A DNA stretch of 64,000 bases from Pardosa pseudoannulata (Eukaryota > Arthropoda > Arachnida > Araneae > Lycosidae), in NCBI GenBank assembly GCA_032207245.1, contig CM063501.1:78892786-78956785 (forward strand), read 5' to 3'. The position numbers were made by a program, and so were the translations under genes. The notes under the pieces are model-generated. The model saw only the letters and a list, made by a program, of their open reading frames with translations, was not told where the DNA came from and did no database searches. The stretch's first letter is position 1. Each line of letters begins with the position of its first letter. Below are positions 14,291 to 27,209 of this stretch, one piece after another.

Positions 14291-15676
14291 TGATTTTTTA
14301 CAACAACCATTCTATTTAAATTAATTTGGAACTATTTTCTTTGCAAAAAAATTCAATTTCCTTATATGAGTCAAATTGGCTCACTCCAGTAAAAATAGGT
14401 ATATGATCAGCATCCGTAAATCTAGTGTTAAATAAATGTTTCCCAATATTTTTCTTGTATGAACTATCAGTTCCTATACTAACACATTTTTTGGTTTTTA
14501 CTGACTTCATAAAAGAATCACCTTACACCCTTAGGGCACTTATGACCATGAGCGGTATTAGAAGCTAAACTCTTAAATATTTAATTTATAATATTTTCCT
14601 TTATATGTTCTTCCCATCTTACTGTATATTGTAGTTATTCATAACTTAAATAACCATAGTCCCTCAAGGATATAGAAACTAATCTCCAAAATATATGTTT
14701 CCTAATATTTTCGTACATATATTCTGCTAGCTCCCATCCTTGCGGTTTTTACTGACTTAAACAAATATATTTCCTTACAAAAATCGCTCAGGGTTATAAA
14801 AACTGAAAATTTAAATATATTTTTTTCTAATGACATGTGTTATATATATTCCACCAATTCTGATCACAATATATATTATGTCTATTCTTAACTATTCTCT
14901 AGAACTCTCTAATAAAAGCATAAAGCGGAAAAATGCCGAGTTGTTGCAGCATTCGTTGTAATATAAAATGAATAAATCCCCTTAAGGTGTATTTGAAGGC
15001 ATCCCCATTGATATTTTATAATTTAGTCTCTCTTTTAAAGGAATGTTCTAAAATAAATAATTTAAATATATTTATGAACTTTCGAAATTTATTTAATTTT
15101 GTTATTGGCCAATCTACATAAAAAAATTCAACGAGTTTAGCAATATAATCATGTGAAAGTGTTTAAAATTTGAAGGCAAAATATAAAGAATATTTTAATT
15201 ATTCTTCATATTTTCTAAATATTTAATTTATAATAGTGTTCTTTATATGTTCTATCACTTCCCATCTTACTGTATATTATGGTTATTCGTAACTTAATAA
15301 ATGCAAAAGTCTCTCAAGGATATAGAAACTGAGCTCTCAAATATATGTTTCCTAATATTGTTGTATATATATTCTGTTAGCTCCCGTTCAAATATATTTT
15401 GGGTTTTTCACTGACTTAAACAAATACATTTCTATACAAAAATCCCTCAGGGTTATAAAAAATGAAAACTTAGATATATATTTTTTCTAATGACGTCTGT
15501 TATATATATTCTACTAATTCTGATCACAATATACATTGTGACTATTCCTAACTATTCTCTACAACTCTCTAATAAAAGCATAAAACGGAAAAATGAGGAG
15601 ATGTTGCAGCAGTTGTTGTAACGTAAAATGAATAAATCCCCTTAAGGTGTATTTCAAGGCATCCCCATTGATATCT

Positions 15677-15907
15677 GTCATATAAAACAGGATTAAGGCA
15701 TGGATGTCCGATAAGTTTCTTTGTGGTCTGAACAAAAGATTTGTCATTCTTGATAAGAAAAATATCTTTCGGACGCTCTTCACCTGTCTTACTTTCCTGA
15801 ACGTGACGTGATTCGATAAATCGATGTTACTTGTTGCCACATTTTTTTTCAGCTCACATAAAAATCAAAAGTAAAGAAATGAGGAATTAGTTTTTTTATG
15901 TATTAAT
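15677..15907 (-). other. Unit-specific segment with coding-like frame
   Basis: This ~231-base segment is present in one ~646-base repeat unit and absent from the sister unit at the equivalent point near 15025, so it is an insertion here or a deletion there. On the minus strand one frame without a starting Met is open for about 80 codons and contains TGEERPKDIFLIKNDK and GHPCLNPVLYD, then continues into the shared repeat. I recognise no family. A different minus frame (15559-15840) has a Met start but looks less protein-like. There is no clear donor splice site at the segment edge. Confidence 0.3.
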
Positions 15908-16056
15908 TTTTTATAACATAGTCTCGTTTTTAATGGAATGTTCTAATTTAAGTAATTTAAATATATCCAATGAACTTTTGTAATTTATTTAATTTTGTTT
16001 TTGTCCAATCTTCATAAAAATTCAATATGATTATAGCAATAGAATCATGTGAAAAT

Positions 16057-17185
16057 TCGTGTGTTTGCTATTCAAAAACCCTAATTTTTAATTAACTTTT
16101 ATTTAACACTTTTCAAGGTAAATTGACGATAAATTTCGAAAATATATGTGGTTTAAAATTCACTTGACTTCTTCAATTAACCATCAAATTTGAAAATAAT
16201 AGTTACAAAAGTCTGCTAAAATTGCTTATAAGTAATAACATAAATATCTACTGGGGTAATAACTATATTAATTACAAGGCAATTGATATTAAAACAACTT
16301 CTTTGATACTTATCCTTTTCTATATTTCACAAAATATTGAAATAAAACTATCGAATTTTCAGCAGAATTTCTCCCAGCTATGAAAGTCCTATGCAGCTTT
16401 TAACACTCCTCTATAAAAAATTGCATTCAGACTAAAAATGTTCCGAATTCTGTAAATGTGTTTTAAAGGATAAAAGCGTATTACTAGGTTAACAACTAAA
16501 TATATTAAATGGAATATTTCGTAAATTCAAACGTGTGTGGTTATAATATAACTCTACAGTGTTTTGGGTAAATGAAAAGGTAACTGAGGGATCATTTACA
16601 CTGGGAATACTGTTATGCACAATACCTAGTGTGTGATAGCTTTTATCAAGTGATTTTAAAATTGTATTTTAATTATACTTTGTATTTAACACTGCACCTA
16701 GTATTTGAAATTCTCTTGACCATTCATTAAGCGCCATTTATTCAAACAATTGTGTTATTGTCATTGTTAGAAAACAATTCATTCACAGTTCTCTGTGTCA
16801 GCTTACTTATTTTGTATTTAAATAGTTAAGTATAAGAATATATATGACATAAATGTAATTTTTAGAAAAGGGATGAATAATGCTGAAAATTCAACTAACA
16901 ATGCTAGTCTTTTTTGGGGTTTATTTTAGTGTATTACGATATCAGTGTTTTGTAATGTAATTTTTCATAAGTGTAATTCTTTTGACTATGAATCTGTATA
17001 CATTAAAATTGTAACTGAAAGAGATTTTTAAAATTGTTTTATAACTGTTCGATTTTTAGTATTTCAAATTATGACAAAGGTTATGATTTTATTTTTTCCT
17101 TGTTCTCTGAAAAGTCCACAAACTTTTCTTTTTTTTTTGAGGGGGGGGAGTGAATGTGTGTATAACTTGCTTATTTGTTTCTAAA
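16057..17185. other. AT-rich DNA, no gene seen
   Basis: No feature recognised apart from a T8-A-G10-like homopolymer patch near 17130-17150. Confidence 0.5.
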
Positions 17186-17878
17186 AGTTATATGGTTAAA
17201 TTGAGAATTTATGTATATCTTTACTATACTACTCGTTTTAAAAACATTGTTCTCATTGAGGTATGATTGAAATAGGGAACTAAATGCGTACTAGTATAGA
17301 AACGAAAGTAATAAATTAACAAGCTTCACTAAAATTACAATATAAGAAAGTTAGAAATGCATATCACAAGAAGACAATATTTACACTATGTGTTATGCAG
17401 ATAAATTTGTGTAGAGTGCTAATTAAAACTAAATTTTTATTATTAAAATATAAATATACATAAAATAGAGTGCGCGTGCTATAACAGTAGTTTTCAACAT
17501 AAAAATATTTGCACGCAGCTTTTGTCTCGGTACACATTGTTAGGTCACATGATATTTTGAAAAGTAACTAACCATTTTTGCTGTCCTTTTTATGTAAAGT
17601 ATTGTGTATGAAAATGTCATATTTAACATTATTGGAAGATTGTACTAGGCTAACAGAAAATTATCCGATTTTAGTATACTATGAGTTCAAACAAATATCA
17701 TAATGCTTTCCATAAATAAATTAAAATTACACAACAGGGCAATATTAAGTGGGGGAATATGTAAAAGTATTTCCAGAATCCGGGATCAAAATTTAGGGAC
17801 AGTTACGAAGAACTTAGCATGTCAAATAAAATTACCTTTAAACAGTTGTTTTGGCACAATTCTCATTATACTGCGCTT

Positions 17879-18057
17879 TTAAATATATTATTACATTTAT
17901 TTATATCCAAAAAACATTTATATCTTAATTCAAAAATTCATAAAAACACGTTATATGCGATTTTACTTTCAGATAAGTTACTGCTATCTGTATTAAAAAT
18001 TAGCCTAATTTCTTTTCTTCAAGTTGTGAAGTACAACAATAGCGCCATGTGCTGTTA
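17879..18057 (+). repeat. 179-bp direct repeat, left copy
   Basis: Begins TTAAATATATTATTACATTT and ends GCGCCATGTGCTGTTA. The same 179 bases occur at 18694-18872 and, once only, in the sister unit at 20338-20516. The two copies in unit one flank the 636-base insertion directly. Confidence 0.93.
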
Positions 18058-18697
18058 CCGTCCGAGTGGAACACATCGAAGAAAAAAAAGTCTCGAAAAA
18101 TACGCTAAATGTTTACTGTGTCAGTGGCCAAAGCGTTCTATGATTTTTTACTTCACCCTTAGTCGACTAGAATGGAATACATGAAACCCACCCTCTTCAT
18201 TGTCCCTTCCGATTATAAATAGATATTATAGATTGTTAAATTTTAATACACATAAGGCTCGTCAAATCTCGAAGATCCTCCCATAAGAAATGATGGATTC
18301 TAAAAGTACAAATAAAAATATTCGTTGAGAGACTTATTTATATTTTTTACTAAAGTCAGCCAAGATATTTAAAAGGTGGAATTAGAAATACATCTGTTAC
18401 TTTAAACGAAATACTTCGAAATAGAGATTTACAAAGCCATGAAAAGCTATCAGCATCTTTGTGCCTCAGGGGATAGAGGTTCAACCCTCAATAAATGTTA
18501 GTCAAAGAGGAGTGCAGTTCCTAAACAATCGGCCTGACCCTCCTACCGCAAAATTCCATGGGGGGAAAGCGCTGGCAGAAATGTACACTGCATCCATTTT
18601 CGGAGCGTTTTTGGAGGTCAAAAATTGTACGTGACAACCACTTTGAAGACATCATCGGTTTGGCGGAATTGTACGTGCGAACCGCTTAGAGGGTTAA
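18058..18697. mobile_element. TTAA-associated insertion, piggyBac-like ends
   Basis: This 636-base block plus TTAA is absent from the sister unit. It ends CCGCTTAGAGGG-TTAA (18682-18697); read inward from there the sequence has two copies of a CACGTACAATT-containing motif. The left end reads TTA-CCGTCCGAGTGG, which matches the inverted right end at about 8 of 12 positions. The left TTAA is imperfect. A plus-strand frame near the left end contains KCLLCQWPKR, weakly reminiscent of a cysteine-rich transposase tail, but too short to assign. The TTAA site and right terminus suggest the piggyBac class. Confidence 0.5.
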
Positions 18698-18872
18698 ATA
18701 TTTTATTACATTTATTTATATCCAAAAAACATTTATATCTTAATTCAAACATTCATAAAAACACGTTATATGCAATTTTACTTTCAGATAAGTTACTGCT
18801 TTCTGTATTAAAAATTAGCCTAATTTCTTTTCTTCAAGTAGTGAAGTACAACAATAGCGCCATGTGCTGTTA
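18694..18872 (+). repeat. 179-bp direct repeat, right copy
   Basis: Second copy of the segment at 17879-18057, starting at the TTAA that bounds the insertion and continuing into the rest of the unit (TCTGCTGTAGACTGACAAC). Confidence 0.93.
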
Positions 18873-21312
18873 TCTGCTGTAGACTGACAACATTTATAAG
18901 CTTTATATTGCTGATTGCATGGGAGGAAGACGTTTTAAATCAAAAAAGACAATCTGGTGGTGTAAAAAATATTGCATCCGAAAATTGCTGAATCCAAAAA
19001 AGAATGCATGGATTTGTTATATAAATATATAGATAGTATGTTGCTTAAAATTATAAAATAAATAAACGTAGTTTTTAAAATTATTTTGGAATATTAAATG
19101 CCTATAAAATCGCAACATGTATTCAGAATCTACAATCAATAAATTACAAAAATCATTAGTTTTAATGAAGCTTTACTTTATATTACACTGTAAGTAATTT
19201 ATAAATTTCAAAGGAATTTGACACAAAATAATGCACATAAATCAATTAAACTTTCAAAACGATAGACAGATACATTGATTGATTGATAGATGTTGCTTAA
19301 AAGAAAACATATAATAGCAAAAAAATCAATTTTCTCTAACATAAAATGCCTATAAAAGTTCAGAATAAGTAATCAATACTTTAAAAATTCTTTAATTGGC
19401 ATTAATATTTACTTATAAACTATGCAAATAATTTTTAAATTTTTAACAGTTATGATAGAGAATGATGCACCTAATGTCAGTTAAATTACAATGAACTACA
19501 GACACATGTATAATTAGGTGTGGCTTCAATATAGAAAATAAATAAAAGTAAAAAATCAATATCTTATATAAAGTGCCTTTAAAAGTTAAGAATGTTCAGT
19601 CAATTAGTTACAAAAAGATATATTTTGCGAGCTATAATATAAAACGTTATATGGTTAAATTCAGAATTTATGTATATCTTTACTATACTACCTGTTTTTA
19701 AAACATAGTTCTCATTGAGGTATGATTGAAATAGGGAACTAAATGAGTACTAGTATAGAAACGAAAGTAATAAATTAACAAGCTTCTCCAAAATTACAAT
19801 AAAGGAAAATTAGAAATGCATATCACAAAAAGATGATATTTACAATGTGTGTTATGTAGAAAATTTTGTGTAGAGTGCTAATCAAAATAAAATTTTTATT
19901 ATTAATATATAAATATACATAAACTAGAGTGCGAGTGCTATAACAGTAGTTTTCAACATAAAAATATTTGCACGCAACTTTTGTATCGGTACACATAGTT
20001 AGGTCACATGGTATTTTGAAAAGTAACTAACCACTTTTTCTGTCCTTTTCAGGTAAAGTATTGTGTATGAAAATGTCATATTTAACATTATTGGAAGATT
20101 GTACTAGGCTAACAGAAAATTATCCGATTTTAATATACTATGAGTTCAAACAAATACAATAATGCTTTCCATAAATAAATTAAAATTACACAACAGGGCA
20201 ATATTAAGTGGGGGAATATGTAAAAGTATTTCCAGAATCCGGGATCAAAATTTAGGGACACTTACGAAAAACTTAGCATGTCAAATAAAATTACCTTTAA
20301 ACGGTTATTTTGGCACAATTCTCATTATACTGCGCTTTTAAATATATTATTACATTTATTTATATCCAAAAAACATTTATATCTTAATTCAAAAATTCAT
20401 AAAAACACGTTATATGCGATTTTACTTTCAGATAAGTTACTGCTATCTGTATTAAAAATTAGCCTAATTTCTTTTCTTCAAGTTGTGAAGTACAACAATA
20501 GCGCCATGTGCTGTTATCTGCTGTAGGCTGACAACATTTATAAGCTTTATATTGTTGATTTCATGGGATGAAGATGTTTTAAATCAAAAAAGACAATCTG
20601 GTGGTGTAAAAAATATTGCATCCGAAAATTGCTGAATCTACAAAAGAATGCATGGATTTGTAAAACAAATATATATAAATAAACAATTTTTATATAAATA
20701 TATAGATAGAATGCTGCTTCTAATCATAAAAAAATAAACGTAATTTTTAAAATTATTTTGGAATATTAAATGCCTATAAAAGCACAACATGCATTCAGAA
20801 TCTACAATCAATAAATTACAAAAATCATTAGTTTTAATGAAGCTTTACTTTATATTACACTGTCAGTAATTTATAAATTTCAAAGGAATTTGACACAAAA
20901 TAATGCACATAAATCAATTAAACTTTCAAAACGATAGACAGATACATTGATTGATTGATAGATGTTGCTTAAAAGAAAACATATAATAGCAAAAAAATCA
21001 ATTTTCTCTAACATGAAATGCCTATAAAAGTCAGAATAAGAAATCAATACTTTAAAAATTCTTTAATTGGCATTAATATTTACTTACAAACTATGCAAAT
21101 AATTTTTAAATTTTAACAGTTATGATAGAGAATGATGCACCTAATGTCAGTTGAATTACAATGAAATACAGACACATATATAATTAGATGTGGCTTCAAA
21201 AATAGAAAATAAATAATAGTAAAAAATCAATATCTTATATAAAGTGCCTTTAAAAGTTAAGAATGTATAGTCAATTAGTTACAAAAAGATATACTTTGAG
21301 AGCGATAATATA

Positions 21313-22389
21313 AATAATTTAATATTACAAAGTGTTTCAAATTTTAATCAAAAGTAAAATTTTTGTATCGTTAAAATTTTTACAATTTTTATTATTATTG
21401 TTATTTGTTTTATTGTATACCGTATTAATTGCAAGATATTGAAAATTATATTTTATTATACAGTGATATAGATATATGAAATTTTTAGCGAATTTTTTTC
21501 ATATTGAAAGTAAAATTTGTTTGAAAGGAGTGTAAGTCCATTTTGTCAAAAACTTAGTTAATAGCATTAAAAATACAATTCATAGATTTATAGATACTAT
21601 GTATAGAAAACAATAGAATACAATTTACTATAAACTTTTTATTTATAAACTTTTTCTAAAAAAATCTGTTAAAATTTTCATTGTTTTTATCATTCAAATT
21701 TTCGTAGTTAATGAAGTTACAAATAAAATTACTAATACACAAACATTGCATATATAATTACTATTAGTTACAAATATATTAATTTGAAAATGGTGTTAAG
21801 TCCAATTTCCTTGAATATCTACTACTATTTAGCTCAAAATTAAGCTGCCTAATTTCATTACATTTTGATATGTGTGGCAACATGGTAAATGACATAAGCA
21901 TATTTATAGTTTCCAGGAATTTCGGTTTTTCCCCGTTTGTTATAGAATGTAAAGTCACTGCATGAAACATACTAATGTGTATTTTTTCATTTATCTTGAA
22001 GGAGGTGAGACGTATTAAAAGATGCATTTCTAAGAAGGCGAAAAAATATCAATGGTGACGAAGTATACAGGTTGAAGATATGTTCAGTATTTAAAAAAAA
22101 CCATAAACAATGTTCTATAAAGCTTCATTTAGTGAGAATGAGGATTTTAAATAACTAAATTTATTGCCTTCATTGGACAGACCATAGAACTTTAGAAATA
22201 TAGTACTTACACGTTTTTATTATCATTCCAGACCCATTAACTTTGAAAAATTTACAGATATGATTGGTTTATTATCATGTATCCCTCCAATACATCACGA
22301 CTGTTTTCAAAAACTTGATCGTAATGAAAAAAGTGAAAATATATTAGTAGTAAGAGTATAAAAAATTTTGGTTGAATAGTAAATGTTGA
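21313..22389. other. AT-rich DNA, no firm gene
   Basis: A minus-strand frame of 82 codons (21779-22027) is long for this composition but has no recognisable motif, signal or splice context. GTGTAAGTCC-like motifs related to the next array occur near 21530 and 21793. Confidence 0.4.
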
Positions 22390-23530
22390 AGTAAAGCTTT
22401 TTTATTTTTTATTTTGTTATTGTTGAAATATTTAATTAAAATCACAAAAATAAATTGGTTTGTTTCAATTGAGATCCTGTAGTTAATATTTTGTAAATTA
22501 AGATTTTTAATTTTGCTGACTTTGAAAGTGGTGTAAATCCTGTTGAAATCATTAAAAGTAATAATTTTTGTTAATCACACTTAAAATATTTATATTGTGA
22601 ATTTAAATCAGTTGAAGAATTAAAAAATACAAAATTAGTGTAATAAAATATAATAATATTTTTGCAAATTATTAGAATGTAAAACATTAAATATCTCCAT
22701 ATAAAATAAATACACTTACCACTTTAAAAGAAAGCTGCTCATATATTGACAAATACTAAATTGAAATTGAGAAATATTTTTTATTGTTGCAGCATTTAAT
22801 AAAAATATAAAAAAATGGTTTGTTTCAATTGAGATCCTGTAGTTAATATTTTGTAAATGTAAGATTTTTATTTTCTGCTGACTTTGAAAGTGGTGTAAGC
22901 CCTGTTGAAGTCATTAAAAGTAAAACTTTTGTTAATCACACTTAAAATGATTACATCATGAATTCAAATCAATTTAATAATTAACAAATACAAAATTAGT
23001 GTAATAACATATATCCATATTTATCAAATTATTCAAATATAAAATCTTAAATATCTCCATATAAAATTAAATACACTTACACCACTTTCAAAGGAAACGG
23101 CTCATGTATTGTCAAACACTAAATTTCAATTTTGAAATATTTTTTATTGTTGAAGTATTTAATAAAAATTTCACAAAAATAAATTGGTTTGTTTCAAATG
23201 AAATCCTGTTGTCAATATTTTGTAAATGTAAGATTTTTACTTTTTGCTAACTTTGAAGCTCGTGTAAGTCCTGTTGAAGTCATTAAAATTAAAAATTTTT
23301 GTTAATCACAATTAAAATGATTATATTATGAAATTCATACTTAATTCTTTATATTATTATTATTATTATTATTTAATAATGAATTTAATACTTAAAAATA
23401 CAAAACTAGTGTAATAATATATATCCATATTTTTCAAATTGTTCAAATGCAAAAACCTTAAATATCCCCATATAAAATATAATACATTTACACCACTTTC
23501 AAAGAAAGTGGCACACATATTGACAAACAC
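22390..23530. repeat. Three-unit ~365-bp tandem repeat
   Basis: GGTTTGTTTCAATTGAGATCCTGTAG-type sequence marks each unit at 22458, 22817 and 23186, giving steps of 359 and 369 bases. Each unit also carries CTGACTTTGAAAGTGGTGTAAG, GTTGAAGTCATTAAAA and AATATCTCCATATAAAA. ACACCACTTTCAAAG near the end of a unit is the reverse complement of CTTTGAAAGTGGTGT inside it, so each unit can also form an inverted pair. Confidence 0.9.
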
Positions 23531-24289
23531 TACATTACAATTATGAAATATATGCTGAAATATTCAATTAAATATGTTTCTTTACTTTGATTTGACTTAA
23601 AATTGAATACCAACAAAAAATATTAATATGAATTGAATATGGAAAAGAACAGCGAAAGATATCCCCCCTCCCCGGAAACTGCCGAATGCAGAATTAAAAA
23701 CTGATGGGTTGATGGAAAAATAAATATATTGTCATTTTATGAGGGTAAAGAGAAAAAATTTAAAAAAAATAGGAAAAATATTTTGACGATAATGGAGAAA
23801 GCCATTCACATCTGTTTTTTAAATTATCTCAAAATAGGATAATCTTTATCGTACAATTTATGCTAGATACTATTGTATTGGTTTATAATATGACTGCAAC
23901 ATACCATACTGACAGATATATTTATTAATATATCTCCCATTCATTACACATCATTAAGTAACTTAATTTAGAAACATTCATACTTGATCTGACACAGATT
24001 CAATTAGAGTTTCTATTCTTCACTTTTTTAAAGATATTTTGACTCGTTATACATCAAATCGAATTCTATTTAAAAACAGTGCTTTTTCATATTGTAGCTA
24101 AACTGTAAGTTCTTCATCGATACGTTTTATTTCGAATTATAACATTATTTTCATATATGATTTTCACTGATCTAGTAGACTAATTGCCATAGGTCAGTTT
24201 GGGTCGTTACATGTTTTAAATAAAGATTTATAGCAATTATAATACATAAACATAGTATTATAAATGGTACATAAACCTTATTATCAAAT
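23531..24289. other. AT-rich DNA, no gene seen
   Basis: No feature recognised. Confidence 0.5.
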
Positions 24290-24540
24290 AGGGTAGTTTA
24301 TTATCAATAGATAATATAATGCACAATATATACTATCAAACATGTACATACAGAATATTGCTTGTTGTGATATAGTAATAAATTGCAATATATTAGCTAC
24401 GGCGTAAAGAAAATGTTTATTAAATTTGATAATGATAAGATCAGATAGATTAATACGTTGATTTATACTTTTTTCCTCTAGCGGTGAGCATTATAACTAA
24501 ATCACAACTTCCTCTATTAGTGTTGTCATAAATTATGTGA

Positions 24541-24721
<181 letters not shown>

Positions 24722-24954
24722 TTATATAATTAAATTTAGGGAATACAACTTTTGACTTATTAAGGTAATTTGCAATATATATTACAAACCAGAATTCAGT
24801 AAAATATATTAAAGTATGAAAATTCAGGACACGACTCCCGCAGTACTAGAAATATCTGACAGGTTTAATTAAGTTTAAATTAATGTTTAAAATAATGTGT
24901 TAGGATAGTAATTAATATCCGATAATAAGAATTTCTTCCCTTAGTTAATAGTTG

Positions 24955-24956
<2 letters not shown>

Positions 24957-24998
<42 letters not shown>

Positions 24999-25082
24999 TT
25001 ATGTATGTATATATATATATGTATGTATATATGTATGTATATATATATGTGTGTATATATATATGTATATATATATATATAT

Positions 25083-25150
<68 letters not shown>

Positions 25151-25165
25151 ATATGTATATATGTA

Positions 25166-25222
<57 letters not shown>

Positions 25223-25250
25223 AGAGAGAGAGAGAGAGAGGGAGAGAGCG
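24957..25250. repeat. (TA)n with TATG variants, then (GA)n
   Basis: TA repeats with interspersed GTATGTATATA motifs to 25219, then ~30 bases of GA repeats. All open frames here are repeat by-products. Confidence 0.97.
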
Positions 25251-25740
25251 CATATAATCCTGGAAAAAAGCCTATGGTATGGTAGAACATTTTTGTAGCC
25301 CTCTGGTAGCAAGTATTACACTACATAAGCGCTATCTATCTATATTGTACATTTCATATGATTCATAAAGACCCAACAACGCGATAAGGTAGATTGTCGA
25401 CAAATATGGTAGTTGTTACCAACAGATAATCTCTAATAAATATGTGCATATACAATATTGCTTGTAACCTGCAATTGTATGGTGTCAAAATGTGTATATA
25501 TATATTACATACCAGAAATATAAACAATTTTGAAAACAAATCAATTCATTTTCTTAAAATTACTACTAGGATTTGCAAAACTCAAGATTATTGATGTATC
25601 CCAAACTGTTTTAAAACAGCACTCAAAACTCAGATATCGGAACAAAACGCCCTCACAAACGTAAGTCACCAAGTCTGTCAAAGGAATGTCCGTAGATTAG
25701 ATGTTCAAAAATGTAGCCAAGGAATTTCATAGGACTCTCA

Positions 25741-25910
25741 TCGAATGATGGTCGAATGGTTTGGGTGCTACCCTTTGGAGTTCATGGCAATCCTACTTTG
25801 GTTTGGATTGTCGTAGACGTTCGAAACTGGCCTTTAGTATTAGGTCCAGGCGTCATTATTACTCCTGTTGCAAAAAGTAGACCGTAGTACACCAAACGAA
25901 ACCAAACTCA
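25741..25910 (+). mobile_element. tRNA-derived SINE, copy 1
   Basis: The head GATGGTCGAATGGTTTGGGT resembles an A box and aligns with the cleaner copy at 52181-52352; its B box is decayed. The tail carries TTAGGTCCAGGCGTCATTA and GTTGCAAAAAGTAGACCGTA followed by an ACACCAAA-rich end, shared with the copies at 42.6 and 52.2 kb. No target-site duplication was identified. Confidence 0.75.
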
Positions 25911-26146
25911 TGGGAGTGTCATGAGAAATTTCTTTCGATCCGTGATAATGAAAAAAGACGGATTTGGCTAAAAGTTTTAAAATCCAATATAAGACATCGA
26001 ACAAACATATACAAAGATTAGTAAGTTAATGATTTTACCCCTTTGTACCAGAAATTATTGTGCTCTCTAAATTGAGGCATTTCTTCATCAGAAGGGGAAT
26101 TAAAATTAGGGCAAATAGTTTTTGACTAATTCAGGTAATTCTCAAA

Positions 26147-26360
<214 letters not shown>

Positions 26361-26537
26361 ATAGCCAGAATTCAATAGAAAATATTAAAGTATAAAAATT
26401 CAGAACACAATTCGCGCAATACTTGAGATATCTGACAGGTTTAATTAAGTTTAAATTATTGCTTAAAATAATGTGTTAGGATAGTAATTAATATCAGAAA
26501 ATTAGAATTTCTTCCGTTAATTAATATTTGGAAAAGA

Positions 26538-27155
26538 TATTAAATAAGCCTTAAATTGATAGAATTTTCATTAACGTAAAATATAAATTATAATCTTTTA
26601 ATCTGCATAATTTAATAATAAAATGTAATTTGTTAAATACTTCACTAACCCCTGAAACTAACTTCTTTAATTAATCGTTATGTAACCCTCTTATTTTAAG
26701 ATCTAGACAATCTTGTCTGGATAATTTATTCAATATTTCTTTCTTATTATATGCAACTGAGATTTCTGAATTGGTAAATCTGGGTTTCTAAAAACAAATG
26801 TATGAGATGAAACATTGTTGGGATGCGATTCCAATTTCAAGAACATGGAACGTTTTCTCTGCCAGAGAATGATTTATCTTATTAAGCAAAATAACAAGTG
26901 AACGAATTGAAATTTGCATGTTAAGTTACACGAATTTGCAGATGGCTGTTTATCCTTTTAACAATTTTTCTGTTTTGCCTTATTGAGACTGAAAGTTTGT
27001 TTAATTTCGGCAATTTTAATAAATTGTATGTACGAATTCGGGAAAAAGTAGAATGTCAACATAAGATACGGTAGTACAATTGAATAAGGTATATTCCATG
27101 CGTGTAAAAATTTTAGCTCTTTTTTCGAATAATTGAATTTATAGACATACACACA

Positions 27156-27209
<54 letters not shown>

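Larger units (their letters stand above)
13602..14431 (+). mobile_element. piggyBac-type element, internally deleted
   Basis: The ends are inverted repeats: CACTAGATTTACGGA at 13604-13618 and its reverse complement at 14413-14427, followed by TTAA at 14428-14431. The left TTAA has decayed (ACAA). Subterminal CCAATTTGACTCAT motifs occur near both ends in opposite orientation, and again near 13851. The interior carries a (TA)n tract and only the 3' end of a transposase gene. Neighbouring repeat units (around 14668 and 15336) approximate the uninterrupted sequence, supporting insertion into the array. Confidence 0.85.
13401..16056. repeat. Nested tandem repeat array
   Basis: Short units of roughly 120-130 bases carry TATATGTTCTACCA(G)TTCC, ACTGACTTAA, TCAGGGTTATAAAAACTGA and ATGTTTCCTAATATT motifs and recur throughout. 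They are organised into larger ~646-base units: one at about 14573-15218 and a parallel one at about 15219-16056, with an older partial unit at 13401-13600 plus 14432-14572. The oldest unit is split by the piggyBac-type element at 13602-14431, and the last carries an extra segment at 15677-15907. Confidence 0.8.
17186..21312. repeat. Head-to-tail segmental duplication
   Basis: Unit one (17186-19642) and unit two (19643-21312) are near-identical in order from TTATATGGTTAAATT to GTCAATTAGTTACAAAAAGATAT. Unit one is about 790 bases longer because it contains the insertion at 18058-18693 and a second copy of a 179-base segment. Open frames at 17819, 18625 and 20278 are three versions of the same repeat stretch and show no domain; their similarity reflects DNA duplication rather than a protein family. 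Confidence 0.93.

Noticed and set aside
18437..18560. Another SINE from AGAGGTTCAACCCTC
   Set aside because: A B-box-like string is present but no A box at tRNA spacing and no shared tail.
17819..20526. Three similar open frames as a small gene family
   Set aside because: They are copies of one duplicated DNA segment in an AT-rich repeat; similarity extends equally through non-coding flanks.
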